64,000 bases of DNA from Cerioporus squamosus. Its lineage: Eukaryota > Basidiomycota > Agaricomycetes > Polyporales > Polyporaceae. Shown piece after piece: positions 33,571 to 47,189 of this stretch. Numbering within the stretch: the first letter of the stretch is position 1; each line of letters begins with the position of its first letter. The notes under the pieces were generated by a model, which saw only the letters and a program-made list of their open reading frames with translations, had not been told where the DNA came from and ran no database searches. Where the stretch lies: NCBI GenBank assembly GCA_022592435.1, contig JABYQS010000158.1:1-64000 (forward strand). The letters are read 5' to 3'. The position numbers and the translations under genes were made by a program.

Positions 33571-34540
33571 ATGGCCGCAACTCGAAACCTGTATGATATC
33601 CTAGGCGTTCCCCAGAACGCTACTCCCGAAGCAGGTATGTTGCTGCAGCGCTGTCCGAGATCGGTAGAGGAGTGAACGGTTGTTTCGTGGGACAGTTCGG
33701 AAGGCGTATAAGTTCAGGGCACTAGAGACCCATCCCGGTGCGTGACAATGATGTTGGACATGAGTTGATGATCCTCTTACGACCGTGAAACAGATAAACT
33801 TCCTCCTGGTGCTGACGAGGCGGAAATTGAAGCAGCGCAAGCCAGATTCAGAGACGTACGTCGCTCCGCTAAACACCCGTGCTTTGCCGACATCCTGGAT
33901 ACGCACAGGTCCGCACGGCATTTGACGTCCTCAGCGATCCTGCAAAGCGCAAGGTAAGCGACTCGAGCTCACCTTCCCACTCACCCTCCCAACCTCCCCC
34001 TTGTCTCCCCCTGTATCATCCAATACTGCTGTTGACGCCGCTCGCGACAGGCGTATGACAACGGCCTTAACTTCATCCGCCGCCGTGTCAACGTCAATGT
34101 GAACGCGGATGACGTCCAAGCCCGCCTCGCCCGCGAGCGCGCCGAATGGCAGCGCCAAGCTGAGCTCCGGCACCAGGAGCGCATGCGTGTCTTGCATGAG
34201 GAGATACTTGCCAGCCGGCAGCGCTACCAAGAGACGCTAGCCCAGGCTGAGCTGCAGTACCAGGAGAAGATCAAGGCCATGGAGGAGCAGCTGCGGCTCA
34301 GCCGCGAGGCCGAGCGGGCCGTGGAGGAGGAGAAGCCGGAGGGGACGTACACGCTCGTGGACGAGATGCTCAGCGATCTCAGGCGGCGCTGTCCGGAGTG
34401 GGAACTACGTCGACAGACGGTGCTTCGGGTGAGTCTTGCTATCTCGTGGTGTTTATGCTGAGATTGACGCGCGACCGCTGAGGACACAGCGGCAAGCTGA
34501 GCGCATGAATAGCCAAGGCTCTGCGACGTCCGTGCAATAA
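33571..34540 (+). CDS. J-domain protein with coiled-coil tail
   Basis: Small J protein from ATG 33571 in six exons. J domain: NLYDILGVPQNATPEA, VRKAYKFRALE, HPD followed by KLPPG, then an acidic helix and VRTAFDVLSDPAKRKAYD. After VNVNVNADDV there is a long charged helix (RLARERAEWQRQAELRHQE and onward) predicted as coiled coil, then TYTLVDEMLSDLRRRCPEW and a short tail ending TSVQ, TAA at 34538-34540. No Gly/Phe region or zinc finger, so it is a class C J protein; the client is unknown. One J-domain intron falls inside the Asp codon of HPD. It is not close in sequence to the other J protein of this window. Confidence 0.8.
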
Positions 34541-34777
34541 CAAGGGGATAAGAAGTCAACTTTCGTGTGCTATATCTCATCTGCTGTGTTGTAGCTTTGC
34601 TAAGGACGTTATTTGGATATTTAAACCATGGTTGCTTCGACGTGCCCTGGTCATGCCTGCGCGAGGCCAGGGCCGTCGCGCAGTAGCGTACATACATTAC
34701 ATCCCACCTTTCCCACTCTGACGCACTTCATGCTGCAACGAGTCGTTCGTCAGGTTATTGCGAGGTATGTTGCTTAC

Positions 34778-35464
34778 CTACTCACCTTCCGCGTTATCCA
34801 CACCTAATGACTGCAGCCTGCTCTTCGCGATCTTCCCCACATCCTCCACCGCTCTCTCGAGTTCGCTCTTCCACTCCTCTCCGCCCACCTGCACGCTCGC
34901 TACGCTTTCAACCGGAGGTTCGTCCGCCTGCGCCGAGTGCGACAAGCCCAGTTTGTCCTCCATCTCGTCCTTGATCTCCGCGCGCGACCTCCCATTCACG
35001 AATGTGATGTACACCAACCCCGGGTATCTCCGTTCGTACAGCGCATTGAGGTGCGCGAGCCTCGCGAGCACCTCTGGGGGCGTTGCCTTCGCAGCCTGCT
35101 CCTGCGCGCTGAGCTTGGAGAGTCCCTTCACCTCCCCGATGCGCGGGTGCCCAGCGATGAACTGTGCCTTGAGCTCGGAGCTCCACGAGCGGACCACCGA
35201 CAACGACGCGTCGATGAGTGCGCGATATGATATTATCGGAGGGGCACTCTGGATGTGCGAGATCACCCCGGGGACCAGAGTGCTGTGGAGGACGGGAGAG
35301 GGCTCGAAGAGGAGTGCCAGCGCTCGGGCAAGCGGACCTTGCTGGTCTGCAGAGGTGTCGGAGATGGCCTCGAGAAGTGGCGGGAGTCCGGACTCTTCGG
35401 TATTCGAGGTCTGCAAGGCGTTGAGGTCACCTAGCGGCTTGACGGAGTGTATCCAGCTACGCAT
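34778..35464 (-). CDS. OHCU decarboxylase (uric acid breakdown)
   Basis: 2-oxo-4-hydroxy-4-carboxy-5-ureidoimidazoline decarboxylase, which turns the product of HIU hydrolase into S-allantoin, the last step from urate. A single intron-free frame of 228 residues. Family blocks: PPLLEAISDT, SYRALIDASLSVVRSW, AGHPRIGEVKGLSKLSAQEQ with the catalytic His and Glu, and LNALYERRYPGLVYITFVNGRSRAEI. The C-terminal extension has SELERAVEDVGKIAKSRL. No peroxisomal SKL end is present (it ends DNAEGE). No uricase or HIU hydrolase lies nearby, so the pathway is not clustered here. Divergent from the cytidylyltransferase-like gene. Confidence 0.92.
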   Translation of the reverse strand: MRSWIHSVKPLGDLNALQTSNTEESGLPPLLEAISDTSADQQGPLARALALLFEPSPVLHSTLVPGVISHIQSAPPIISYRALIDASLSVVRSWSSELKAQFIAGHPRIGEVKGLSKLSAQEQAAKATPPEVLARLAHLNALYERRYPGLVYITFVNGRSRAEIKDEMEDKLGLSHSAQADEPPVESVASVQVGGEEWKSELERAVEDVGKIAKSRLQSLGVDNAEGE

Positions 35465-35889
35465 GTCGGGGTGAGGAGGAGAGAATCATACTATGACATG
35501 TACGACTCGCGGCGGTACATCACTGCAACGCGTAGTACGTGATTGCCTCCAGTCATCTGATAAGATTACCCCGCATTGTACTGAACATCGGAGGCTACAC
35601 AAATCCACAAGCGAACTCATCAGGTCTGTTCAGGAGCTCGAGCACGTAGAGAGCCTGGGCGGCATGTCCAGGCCTCGGGAAGGCCATCCGGAAGGTGGGA
35701 GCAAAGTGGGAGCAAGACAGAAGTCCGACCAGCACGAGGCGAATCCCATCACGAGCCGCTCTCCCAGTACTTCCTAAAGCTTGTTGCTGCCTTCCTTCTA
35801 CATCATCCGACCCTAGGAGCACGAGCAGTTGAGCCTGCGACGTTGCAGCAGATAGCTCGTCTCCTTATCCCCTCCCCTCCGCGCCCGCC
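35465..35889. promoter_or_regulatory. Divergent promoter, OHCU decarboxylase / cytidylyltransferase-like
   Basis: 425 bp between start codons, with a pyrimidine-rich run (CCCCTCCCCTCC) just before the plus-strand ATG. No clear TATA box. Confidence 0.5.
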
Positions 35890-36934
35890 ATGACCATGCG
35901 CCGTTCCCTGGATGTGCTTTCTGTACTGTCGACAGACGACCTAGCGGACTACGACGTCATCTCGGATGGCCCGCGGTCTATGGACTCGAGCATAGCCGAC
36001 CTGGGTCCGCCAGCAAGGTTCGCCGGTGGCGAGCCAGCCCCTCTGCCGTCTGCCAAGGATAAGTTCGACACGGTCGGGCTGACCGCAGAGGATATTCAAG
36101 CATACGTGCAGCGTTCGCTCAACGCGTCGCTAGCCGGCGGGAGGGGAGATGACTCCCGGACATGGAGAGTGTATGTGGACGGCGTCTTCGGGCCACTGAC
36201 CCCAAGGTACTACACATCGTAACATGGACTGTGGCGCGACGCACTCACCGATTTGCCCGAAGAGACGTCCTGCAACTGCGCCAAGCCAAGCTCTCCTTCC
36301 CCTCCGTACACCTCCTAGTAGGTGTCTTCTCGGACGACCAGTGCGAGCAGCACAGCGCGTCGCCTGCGTTGGCGCATGAAGACAGGTGTGAAGTGCTGCG
36401 CCACTGCAGATGGGTGGACGAGGTCGTGCCCGAGGCGCCGTGGACACTGCATGAGAAGTTCCTGCGCGCAAGACAGATTGACTTCGTCGCCATCGACGAG
36501 GGCACGTCCATCGACCCGGATTGCGACCGAGACCGGTTGAAGGGATACGACCTTGTGAAGAGCCTCCGTAAGTCCCGGGCCTGATCATGATGTTGCGTTC
36601 CGGGTGCGAAATGATGACGGGCCGCGCGCTGCTGGCAGGTAAAGCAATACCGACACGGCGGACGAACATGTCGACACCGATGCCGAAGAGCCAAGACCCA
36701 TTCCGCGAACAGCCTCGGTCGCAAGGGGCTTCGAGAACGAACTTGGAGAGGGAGGAGCGGGAACCGGCGTCGGCTAGGGGGACTGTGAGGGCCGCACCCG
36801 CAATATTGAGGAAAGACGCAGAGCGGACAGCGGAACTGCAGAACGCCATAGAGACACCGTTTGAGGAACCAGCGGAGTCGATACCTTTCGAGGAGCCGAA
36901 GGTGGACGAGTTCGGGACGGGTATTGGGGTGTGA
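35890..36934 (+). CDS. Cytidylyltransferase-fold protein lacking the catalytic motifs (CCT-like pseudoenzyme)
   Basis: Resembles choline-phosphate cytidylyltransferase across its whole core. Exons: an N-terminal linker then WRVYVDGVFGPLTP (to 36206), a 56-nt intron, DVLQLRQAKLSFPSVHLLVG, CRWVDEVVPEAPWTLHEKFL, RARQIDFVAIDE, LKGYDLVKSLRK, and a charged tail rich in Glu/Arg ending GTGIGV at 36934. Aligned without gaps to true CCT, the HxGH motif becomes TPRD, the His of VAHDD becomes Ile, and the RTEGISTS signature becomes RTNMSTPM. Fold-forming residues (DGVF, RQAK, WVDEV, APW) are kept. The splice site within the motif is well supported: typical length, and gap-free alignment on both sides. 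A non-catalytic, perhaps regulatory, paralog is inferred. Confidence 0.75.
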
Positions 36935-37495
36935 GGTAGAGGACCTGGTGCGGTTCGAGAAAGTCTGGCTTCCGGTCGTGTAACATATTCGTACATGCTT
37001 CGAGAGAGAGTAGGTGTTCGTCCGTCGAGATGTGGCCCGACTGAGGATGGGAAGTGCGTCAGAAAACGGGCTGGACTGAACTGAGCTCGCTGGCCGCTGG
37101 AGCGCACTGGAATTGCTTGAGTTGCCGGTCCGGATCCGGACTGGCGCTACTCAGGCACGGCCTGGCTAGCCGCACCAAGCTCTTGATTCTATCCTGGACC
37201 ACCATGTCTTTGGCAACACCACCACCATGATTGCCATTGCGATACCGGCTGACTCTGTGCGGAGGATAACGCGGGATGGCAACTGCTCAGGAGAAGGTAA
37301 GCATCCGTTCCGAAACGCATATCCGAATGACACCTGTCGCGCTCCGGCCTGGGCAAAATGTAACGCAGAGCTTGACGCAGAAAGATATAAGGTGCGGTGT
37401 GGGCGCAGTTTCATGCACGATACGTTCCAGATGCACACCCCTCACTCCACCCTCATGCAATCCTCCACATACTCTCCTCTCTCCAAGGCAGCCAT
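36935..37495. other. Intergenic region and 5' leader of F-box-type gene
   Basis: No independent gene seen. The frame of the next gene stays open back to 37227, so its start could lie inside this stretch. I prefer Met 37496 because the conserved-looking part begins there. Confidence 0.4.
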
Positions 37496-38474
37496 GGCGC
37501 ACCCGTGGCTACCCTCCGAGCTGGTCTCGCAGATCCTCACCGAAGCTTGGGACGCAGAGCATACCCCAGAACAACGCAGTGAACTCTTCAATAGTATCTG
37601 CAGAGTCAACAAAACGTGGCTCGCGCTGTTCATGCGTGTGGCCATGCGGGACGTCCACCTCCCTTGCCCCCTGGACGCAGAAGCTTTCCTCCGCGTAATC
37701 CCTGAGCGGACGAACTGCGATATCTTCACCGAGGAGGCGTCTCGGAACGCAGATAGATGCCGCTCCCTCACCTTCCATGTGGATGGTCGGACCCCAGACT
37801 CCCTCCACTGCGACGGCGAGTCCGAGCTCAAGCTCTTCTCCGACTCGGACCCCACCTGCAGCGCCATCTCGAACGTGTTGTACGCAATTTCAACACTCGA
37901 CTCCCTCCCCGACCTCCGCCACATCGCCATCAAATACATCGACTGGGGGTACGAAGACATCTTCGACCAACTGCGATGCAATCCCTTCCCTGCACAAGTC
38001 ACCCACCTGTCCATCGACTACGCGTTCAGCAACGCTGTGATCACTCCGCTCACGTCATACCTCAAACACACGTACTCGCGGCAGCCATCGCCGCGCACGA
38101 TACTCCCCAATGTGCGCCACCTCTCGATGTCCGGCGTGCCGAGCGAGGTCGTAGCCGACATGCTCGAGGTGTGTCCGAACGTGGAGACTCTGGAGGTCAT
38201 CAACGCGTCGAAGCTGAGCGTGCTCGCGCCGCTACCACCGAGCGTGCGCACGATCGTCCTCCGCTACCCGTGGTGGCCGATGGGATTGGAGGAGATGTCA
38301 TGGTTAACGCTCGGGGAGGCATTGCGGAGAGGATTGTTCCATCCTGGGCCGCGACCGCAGATCGTACTTCGTTCGGGTACGCCTAACCCGTGGTACTTCA
38401 TCCCGAATTGGGGTCTCTGCAAGTACTACGGTGTTGACCTCGTTTATGATCGCGACGATAGCTGTACCTGGTAG
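37496..38474 (+). CDS. F-box / leucine-rich-type protein
   Basis: Single exon, about 325 residues from Met 37496 (MAHPWLPSELVSQILTEAW). The start has the LPxELxxxIL pattern of an F-box helix, followed by LFNSICRVNKTWLALFMRVA, which is the second half of a typical basidiomycete F-box (CRVNKxW). The rest has LRR-like lines such as LPDLRHIAIKYIDW, VTHLSIDYAF, VRHLSMSG, VETLEVINA and VRTIVLRYP, spaced as in substrate-binding repeats. Such proteins are numerous and fast-evolving in Agaricomycetes and are thought to recruit targets to SCF ubiquitin ligases. The target is unknown. TAG follows DSCTW. An upstream Met (37227) is possible but adds unlike sequence. Confidence 0.7.
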
Positions 38475-38782
38475 TGTATCACCTGCGAATGCACCGCGTT
38501 TCAACTCCAGCTTCAGATCGAGTTCAGTGTGCCTGTTGGTGAGTCTTTGCTGATGACAGCGTGTACGGACGGTGTGGATGTCGTGCCCGGGTCGTGCCAC
38601 TATCGCTTTGCTGCAGTGACTTGGCCGCCCCGGCGAACCGGAGCGGCGCAGCCGAGCCAATGGGGGCGCTGCACATGGGCGCCTGAGAGGATTGGCAGAC
38701 ATGTTTACATAAGCGGAAAGCTGAGGGAGAGCGACTGCGAAGGTACTCTCCTCAGTGCCTATCCATTCAGTAGATCCCAGCG
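38475..38782. promoter_or_regulatory. Upstream region of the Zap1-like gene
   Basis: 308 bp. No gene or clear element recognised. Confidence 0.4.
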
Positions 38783-40932
<2,150 letters not shown>

Positions 40933-41462
40933 CATATCATCTCAAATCTATCCATTGACCTGGGATGGGAGTCCGCCGCAGCGCATGGTTCATCTAAGGT
41001 CGTCCCGCTGCAATGGAGGGGGGTTTTGTATTATTATATACTAGCATGTACCATACCACGCAATCACCTTGTGCGAGCTTGGTTGCGAGGGGCCTTCCTA
41101 CTACACAGCGTCCTAAACGGGCGAGATAATGCGCATGTCGGGACTCGGCAGGGGCGGCTTACGGAGCCTGTGTGGCGGTGTGCACACGATGTGAACTCTC
41201 CCGATAAGAACCTGGTACATAAGTACGAACGATAACGATGATCGTCCAGTCGACTTGCAACATCCCTGCGGTTTGCTCCATATTCAGCGTGCGTGAGTTC
41301 ACTACAACCTTTGATCGTAGTCTGCACTGCTTATCCTTTGGTCTTAGGGGCTACGGGCGGAGTTGTATCATCGTGATCGGTTCCGCGAAGTTCAAGGTTA
41401 CTTATTGGCGTCTCGTCACGTCGTTACCCTCGTCCACGACCTCCTGATTTACGACGACCATC
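40933..41462. other. Intergenic region
   Basis: 530 bp between two co-directional genes. AT-rich TATTATTATATAC at about 41030 may belong to the 3' end of the Zap1-like gene. No gene seen. Confidence 0.45.
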
Positions 41463-44010
41463 ATGAAGACGTTCGACGAAGACTCGGTGAAGCAGCCTCT
41501 CCTAGGCGAAGAGTCCAAGTGCAAGTTCGAACCCGAGCATGAAGCTAGCCGCATCGACACCCCGCCGACCGGTGAAACGCTCCCGCCACCGGCGACCTCG
41601 ACTGGCACGGCGGCGGGTGAAGAGAAGTCTATACCTTGGCTCTTGATAATCGCCAAATGCCTCACGGTCTACCTCTTCTGCCGGCTTCTGTTCGACAATG
41701 TGATCCCAAGCCTCTTCCAGCACCGTCGCCCCGAGGACGCGGTTCAGGCTCACCGCAACGGCTGCAGCGGCAGGCTTCACGACTTGAACATGCGGTACGG
41801 AGGCCGCTTGGGGGATACGTGCCGTGCACCGATTCCTCCGACGGTGCACGCGGACTTCTGCCCTCAAACGGAGCCTCTGAACCCGACCGCCCATTCCGAG
41901 TTGGAGCAGCGGCTGGGACTCGTCTTCCAGGACATCGGTTTCAAGCACAAAGCCTATAAGGCGCTGGCAGGGGCCGTTCAAGTGCCGTACGTATTTGAGG
42001 GCACGAGTATGGAAATAGCTACATGACAGATCCAACATTGATGCGTTTAGGACCGAATCTTACGATGACCTTGGACCGGTGGGCGAGGACAAGCGTTGGG
42101 AGACCTTCGGCGAGTTGCACAAGTACTTGGAGGGCACGTTCCCGGATGTGTAAGCTATGAGCTGGACATCCAAGTACGGGACGTTGCTAACTACGCGTGC
42201 AGCTTCGGGAAGCTCGAGGTCGCAAAGGTCAATACGTACGGCATCGTCTTGCGCTGGCAGGGCTCAGACGAGTCTTTGCGCCCAGTTCTCATGACCGCAC
42301 ACCAAGGTGAGCTCTAACACCCATCTTGTATCAATGTATGCGCATGGCTGAGCGATCATCAGACGTTGTGCCTGTCGAGCCTGCAACGGTCGACGAGTGG
42401 ATCCATCCCCCTTACTCAGGCTACTTTGACGGTCAGTTTGTCTCTACCTGACCACTGGGCGCTTGCTCATCGTCATCTGGTAGGCGAATGGATCTGGGGC
42501 CGGGGCAGCTGCGACGACAAGTCAGACGTCATAGCGTCTCTGTAAGTCCCGCTTATACTTTCCGGTTATCGCTTGCACTTGATTCGCCGCATCGTGTATG
42601 ACAGGCATGCGATTGATGCGCTCTTGAAGCAAGGCTTTGAGCCAAAGCGCACGTTTGTCTGGGCGTACGGTTTCGACGAAGAGGCCGCTGGCACTGAGGT
42701 AGGCCCGTTCGCCACTGGCGTCGATTCTCCTCACCAACACATTAACTGCTACGCAGGGCGCTGGCCATCTCGCCACGTACCTCGAGGAGCAATACGGCAC
42801 GCATGGATTCGAGCTCATGCTCGACGAAGGCGGTCAGTGGCAGAAGTCCTCTCTGCTCTTGAGTCGGAGTGCTGACTGTTCATGATCTTCACACAGGCTC
42901 ATATGGAACCCCCTTCGGCGACGACGTCATCTTCGCTGTTCCTGCGTTATCTGAGAAGGGGTACCTCGACGTCCGCATTGAGCTTACCACCAAGGGAGGC
43001 CATTCAAGTGTCCCTCCAAAGCACACCGTAAGATTGTTCTCAGGGCGATGCGCAGTTCATGCTCATGTCCCGTTCAGGCGATCGGCATGCTCTCCTCTAT
43101 GGTTGTCGCCATCGAAGAGAACCCGCACGAGCCCGCACTCGTTCGGGGCGGAAGTCCTTACAACTACACGATGTGCGCGGCAGTCTACGGCCCCGAGTAC
43201 CCGTCACACGTTCGCAAGCTTGCCCTGCAGGCCGGCTATGGCGACGACGGAGCCCTCAGCGACTTGCGCGACGCCCTGCTCAACACGTTCCCCACCTTCG
43301 AGGCGATCCTGCGCACGACGCAGGCCGTCGACCTGGTGCAGGGCGGGGTAAAGGTCAACGCGCTCCCGGAGAAGGTGTCTGCCGTCGTCAATCACCGCAT
43401 CGCGGAGCACTCCTCAGTCTGGGAGCTCCAGAAGCACATGGCGGACACCATCCTGCCGATCGCGAAGAAGTACGACCTGAGCGTGGAGGCGTTTGGCCTG
43501 CGGATGGCGGGAGGCTCTGGTAAGGGCGGGCATGTTGCGCTATCGGATGCGTGGGGCACTGCGCTTGAGCCGTCGCCGGTCACCCCAACTGGAGAGAACG
43601 ACCCGTACCAGGTCCTGGCTGGGACCATCAAGGCGACAATCGAGAGCTCGGAGGGGTATCAGATGAGTGGTACGAAGGGAGTTGTTGTTGCTCCCTTGCT
43701 TACGATCGGTAACACGGGTAAGTCTCCGAGTTGTCTGTATGAGGCCACGTAACTTACTCTGATCTGGCCTGCAGATACCCGCTACTACTGGAATGTGACG
43801 AAGAATATCTTCCGGTATAAGCACCTGCACGCGAAGGACCGCTACAACGGCGCTCACACCGTCAACGAAGGTTAGTGAATGCCTGCATCCGTATGTAAAG
43901 GTTATGGGGTACTGATGCCCTGCATGTTTACAGCTGTGCGTGCGGAGGGCTGGCTCGAGTCGATCCGCTTTTACACGAAGTTCATTCTTAACGTCGATGA
44001 GAATCTGTAG
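41463..44010 (+). CDS. CPS1: Vacuolar Gly-X carboxypeptidase, M20 family (CPS1)
   Basis: Zinc carboxypeptidase of the yeast carboxypeptidase S type. A cytosolic N-tail with KQPLLGEES (dileucine-like sorting signal) precedes one membrane segment, WLLIIAKCLTVYLFCRLLF, giving a type II protein sorted to the vacuole. About ten exons follow. Metal and catalytic residues are visible in MTAHQ-DVVPVE (His, Asp), WGRGSCDDKSD, GFDEEAAGTE-GAGHLA (Glu pair), and the dimerisation lid with GGHSSVPPKHT, KVNALPEKVSAVVNHRIAEH. Near the end, NTDTRYYWNVTKNIFRY and GAHTVNE carry the last zinc ligand region. TAG is at 44008-44010. No frame break seen. Confidence 0.92.
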
Positions 44011-44168
44011 GGGTTTCATGTCTGGGCATAATATGAGTAGTCAAGTTCGAGACGGTTCAATGTTATCGCCCGTAAAATGTCACATACCGCTAAGTATCAC
44101 CGGCTGGCCGCTGAACCACTTCGCCGCAAGCACGCACTCGGACGATGCATCAGAGACAAATAGTGCCG

Positions 44169-45404
44169 TCAATCTCCGGTCCACCCTAGTCTTCGCAAAT
44201 CCTTCCTACACTCCTCCGTCTCGCGCTTCACCCTCGCCATGTCCTTCACAACCTGGGCGAAACTCCCATCCCGCCCGTCCACCAGCCTGAGCATGCTCTC
44301 ATACTCCTGGATCTGCCGATCCAGCTTCTGCGTCTCCGCTTCCTGAACCCTTTGACGCTCTTTGAGCTTCTCGTACGCGCATGCGACAGCGCAGGATACC
44401 GTTGCATCAGGTCTGTTGGGTGGCGAGTATCCATAGAGAGCATGGTGCGCCCGTGCGCGGACGAGAGAGAGCTTCAGGAGCGCGGTCTCTATGGTTGCTG
44501 CAACGACGTCGGCCTCGGCCGCGCGGGTCGCGTGGAGCTGTGGTGGTAGGATTGTCAGGGCCTCAACTAGTTTCCCCTCGAGGGCCGGCTGTGCCTGGTC
44601 AGGGTGAGAGTCATGAGCGTCGTGCTTGAAAACCATCGAAACTGACATATGTACCTCGTTAATTCGCTCTACAAGACGAACAACACGGGCTCGACACTCT
44701 TGCAAGGACGCCTCGTGCACTTCTATGGCTCTCTGTTTTGCTCTGATCCGTTCTGGGAGCCGCAATGCGGCTTCTAGGTGTTTGTCCGCATCAGTCTCTG
44801 CGGCTGACGTTCCTCGGATCAGTGTGTAACACGGGTTGAAAGGTCGAGCGGTCCGTACATTCTCCTGCATCCCAGTAGTCAGCTATCGAGAGAAGCGTGT
44901 CCCGGAGCTCTTTCTCCAATTCGCGACAGAACCGGTCACTAAGAACCTTGTGTTTGATGAGAAGTGAGCGATATGATTATAGATGGAGGGAGCACCCACG
45001 GGAAGTCGGACAGGCGCCAATGTATTCAGGTCGCTGGTGGTTAGGCCTCCTGGTGTCTGGCGATCTTCGTCGTGCTCGAGATCCAACGAGCTTAGAAGGT
45101 CTTCCAGAGCAAGGCTTTGGGGTAGTATCTAGTTGAGCAGGTCGAGCTCTCGGTCGACTCTAGGATGAACCATGTATGTACCTTGGTCGAAGGCAAGCGG
45201 CGGATGACGGATTCTACGTGTTCGCGGAGTATCCTTTGCCTGACACGTCCTGCCCGGCCCTAGGGATGAATCGGCATGATCTGCGGGTGGGCCTTCGGCA
45301 GTGGTTGACTGCAGTGTCCAAGTGCGGGCGGATCGTCACATTCAGCGGATTGTTCGCGTCTCAAAGCTAATCGAACCACTCACCTTCGCCTCTCGCTCAG
45401 CCAT
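44169..45404 (-). CDS. Coiled-coil protein, possibly HAUS4-like augmin subunit
   Basis: Several exons from MAEREAK (ATG 45404). Segments: RILREHVESVIRRLPSTK, ILPQSLALEDLLSSLDLEHD, LSDRFCRELEKELRDTLLSI, then long helices (AKQRAIEVHEASLQECR, RVVRLVERINE, ETALLKLSLVRARAHHALYG, KLDRQIQEYESML, KDMARVKRETEECRKDLRRL). Introns of 50-60 nt with GTGGGT, GTACGG and GTACAT donors join them. The first intron (donor GTGAGT, acceptor ATCCCTAG) is my best choice; an alternative frame there would need an indel. The pattern of an early LPxxLxxEDLL motif followed by helices recalls HAUS4, but similarity is weak and this is a guess. Spindle or kinetochore scaffolding is equally possible. Confidence 0.45.
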
Positions 45405-46032
45405 AACTTCATGTGTGGTTACACGAGCTCTCCCTGCTCGGCGCGTACAAGTAAGTTTCAGTCCGTCTTCCTCGGACTTGCGCGTCGCGTTACGCCGAGG
45501 AACGCGTGACGTCACGCAGCCGGAGGCACGCGTGTATCGGCGCTCGGCAGAGTGCCCCACTGCAGAGCCGCGGGACAAGGGAGGTCCGAGCCCGGGTCTC
45601 TCGTCTTCCGCCATCTCGTCCTGCGTAATCGCCAGCGTAACTCACATCGCCTCATCGTGCGCATGCTCTCTCAGTCTGACCAGTCCGTTCGGCAGTTGAC
45701 GAACCCTGCCGGCCCTGTCAGAGGTGGTCGACAGGCCGTAGCATGATCCGGACACACACTGCGTCTGCCGGCGAGTTACTCTGAGTCTGCCCGTGCATAC
45801 GACTCCCCGGCCGCAGGCATACTTCGAGACAATCTACCCGCCGAGCATCTCGCGCGTCCTCTCCGGCCTACCGACGTACGCAATACAGTCGGCACTGCGC
45901 ATCCCCGACATCTTATATATCCCGCCCCGCCCATTGGTGAGTTCATCATCCTTCGTCTACATAGACAACTCCGAGCTCAGCGCAGTCCAACAGTATCCTC
46001 CCTCGTAAAATCAGCACTTCGCATCCCTCATC
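45405..46032. promoter_or_regulatory. Divergent promoter, coiled-coil / Trp-rich gene
   Basis: 628 bp between starts. A 71-codon frame at 45793-46008 lies in it but shows no conserved character and is treated as leader. The segment ATCTTATATATCCCG near 45910 could serve as a TATA region for the plus-strand gene. Confidence 0.45.
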
Positions 46033-46867
46033 ATGTACCACCCCTGGCACCACTGGCATCATGCTCACCGCTGCGGCCGTGCGACCTCACGCCTCTTGTG
46101 GTTCTTCATCGGCGCTGGCACCGCGACCTGGTGGACGCATCACCACGACTATAGGGCTTGGCACGAAGCCCGCCACTGCGGGCGGGACCGCATCCCCCAG
46201 AACGCCTATCCCGCGCCCGGCACTCCCGCTGCCCCTGTCGCACCCATCCAGACCCAGGCGCAGGACGGCCAGAACTCACCCGGGCAACAGTCGCCGCCGC
46301 CCGGGATGGTGGACAAGCGGGACCGCTGGGGATGGGGCAACTGGGGCAGGGGCTCGTGGCCGGGGCAGGAGAACAACGGAAACGGGCATTGGGACAAGTG
46401 GGGCTGGAACAGGAGCGGGGACGCGCATCGGCACTCGTACCCTCGCCCTGAGGGCGCGTGGGGCCCCCCGTCGCCCATGCCCGCGTCAGTCGAGAAGGCA
46501 CCCGAGAAGGACGTTGTGCAGCAGGCAACGGACACTGTGAGTAGCCCTGTTTTGTGCGCCTTGCGGCTTGACTGACTGACGCCATCGTGTTCAGCTTACC
46601 GACTTGTCGGAGGCGACGCTTAACAACCTCTTGGTTACCGTGGAGAGCCTTAAAGCTGTGAGCATTTACCATCGTCTATGCGTTTCTGGTATCTTACCTT
46701 TATGACCACAGAAACTCGCCGAGCACCGCGCACAGCGCGAGCAGCAGGAGCGCGAGATCCAGGCGCTCCGCGAGGCCAAGTTCAAGCAGTTCGAGGAGTG
46801 GCAGCGTCAGCAGGAGCAGATGCTTAAGGACGGGAAGGATAAGGAGCCTCCTCGTCGGCTCGTCTGA
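46033..46867 (+). CDS. Trp/His/Gly-rich membrane-anchored coiled-coil protein, unrecognised
   Basis: Three exons. The N-terminus is His/Trp-rich (MYHPWHHWHHAHRCG), followed by a short hydrophobic stretch LLWFFIGAGTATWW that could insert in a membrane, then HHHDYRAWHEARHC. The middle is disordered and repetitive (WGWGNWGRGSWPG, HWDKWGWNR) with many Pro and Gln. The C-terminus forms a charged helix: LTDLSEATLNNLLVTVESL and LAEHRAQREQQEREIQALREAK, ending DKEPPRRLV. The His/Trp density could bind metal or carbohydrate, but I do not recognise the family. Splice sites are clean (GTGAGT and GTGAGC donors). Confidence 0.6.
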
Positions 46868-47189
46868 TTGCTTCTTCAAACTCGTTCCATCCCCACTCGA
46901 CACCAGTCGCACCGTCCTGTACTAACATTGTTGTATTCTTGGATGCTCACCCGCTCTCTATCGTTATCTTTTCACTTCATCGTCGGACACCATACACCTT
47001 GGTAAACCTGAGCAGGTGGCACCTCTAAACTTGAACACAGCTGCGTATGCTACCTTATCCTACAATAAACCCGATGAGTGTCGCCATGCCGGCTATCTGC
47101 CCGCGCGCGCCTCTTGTTATCCAGTGGTCATGTCTCCGTGTATCTTCACATAGTCGTCACTTCGTGGATATGAACGCTTGTGACAGGCG
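46868..47189. other. Convergent intergenic region
   Basis: 322 bp between two 3' ends. No gene or clear element seen. Confidence 0.45.

Noticed and set aside
45793..46008. 71-codon frame upstream of the Trp-rich gene
   Set aside because: No recognisable motif and no clear splice to the next exon; treated as 5' leader.
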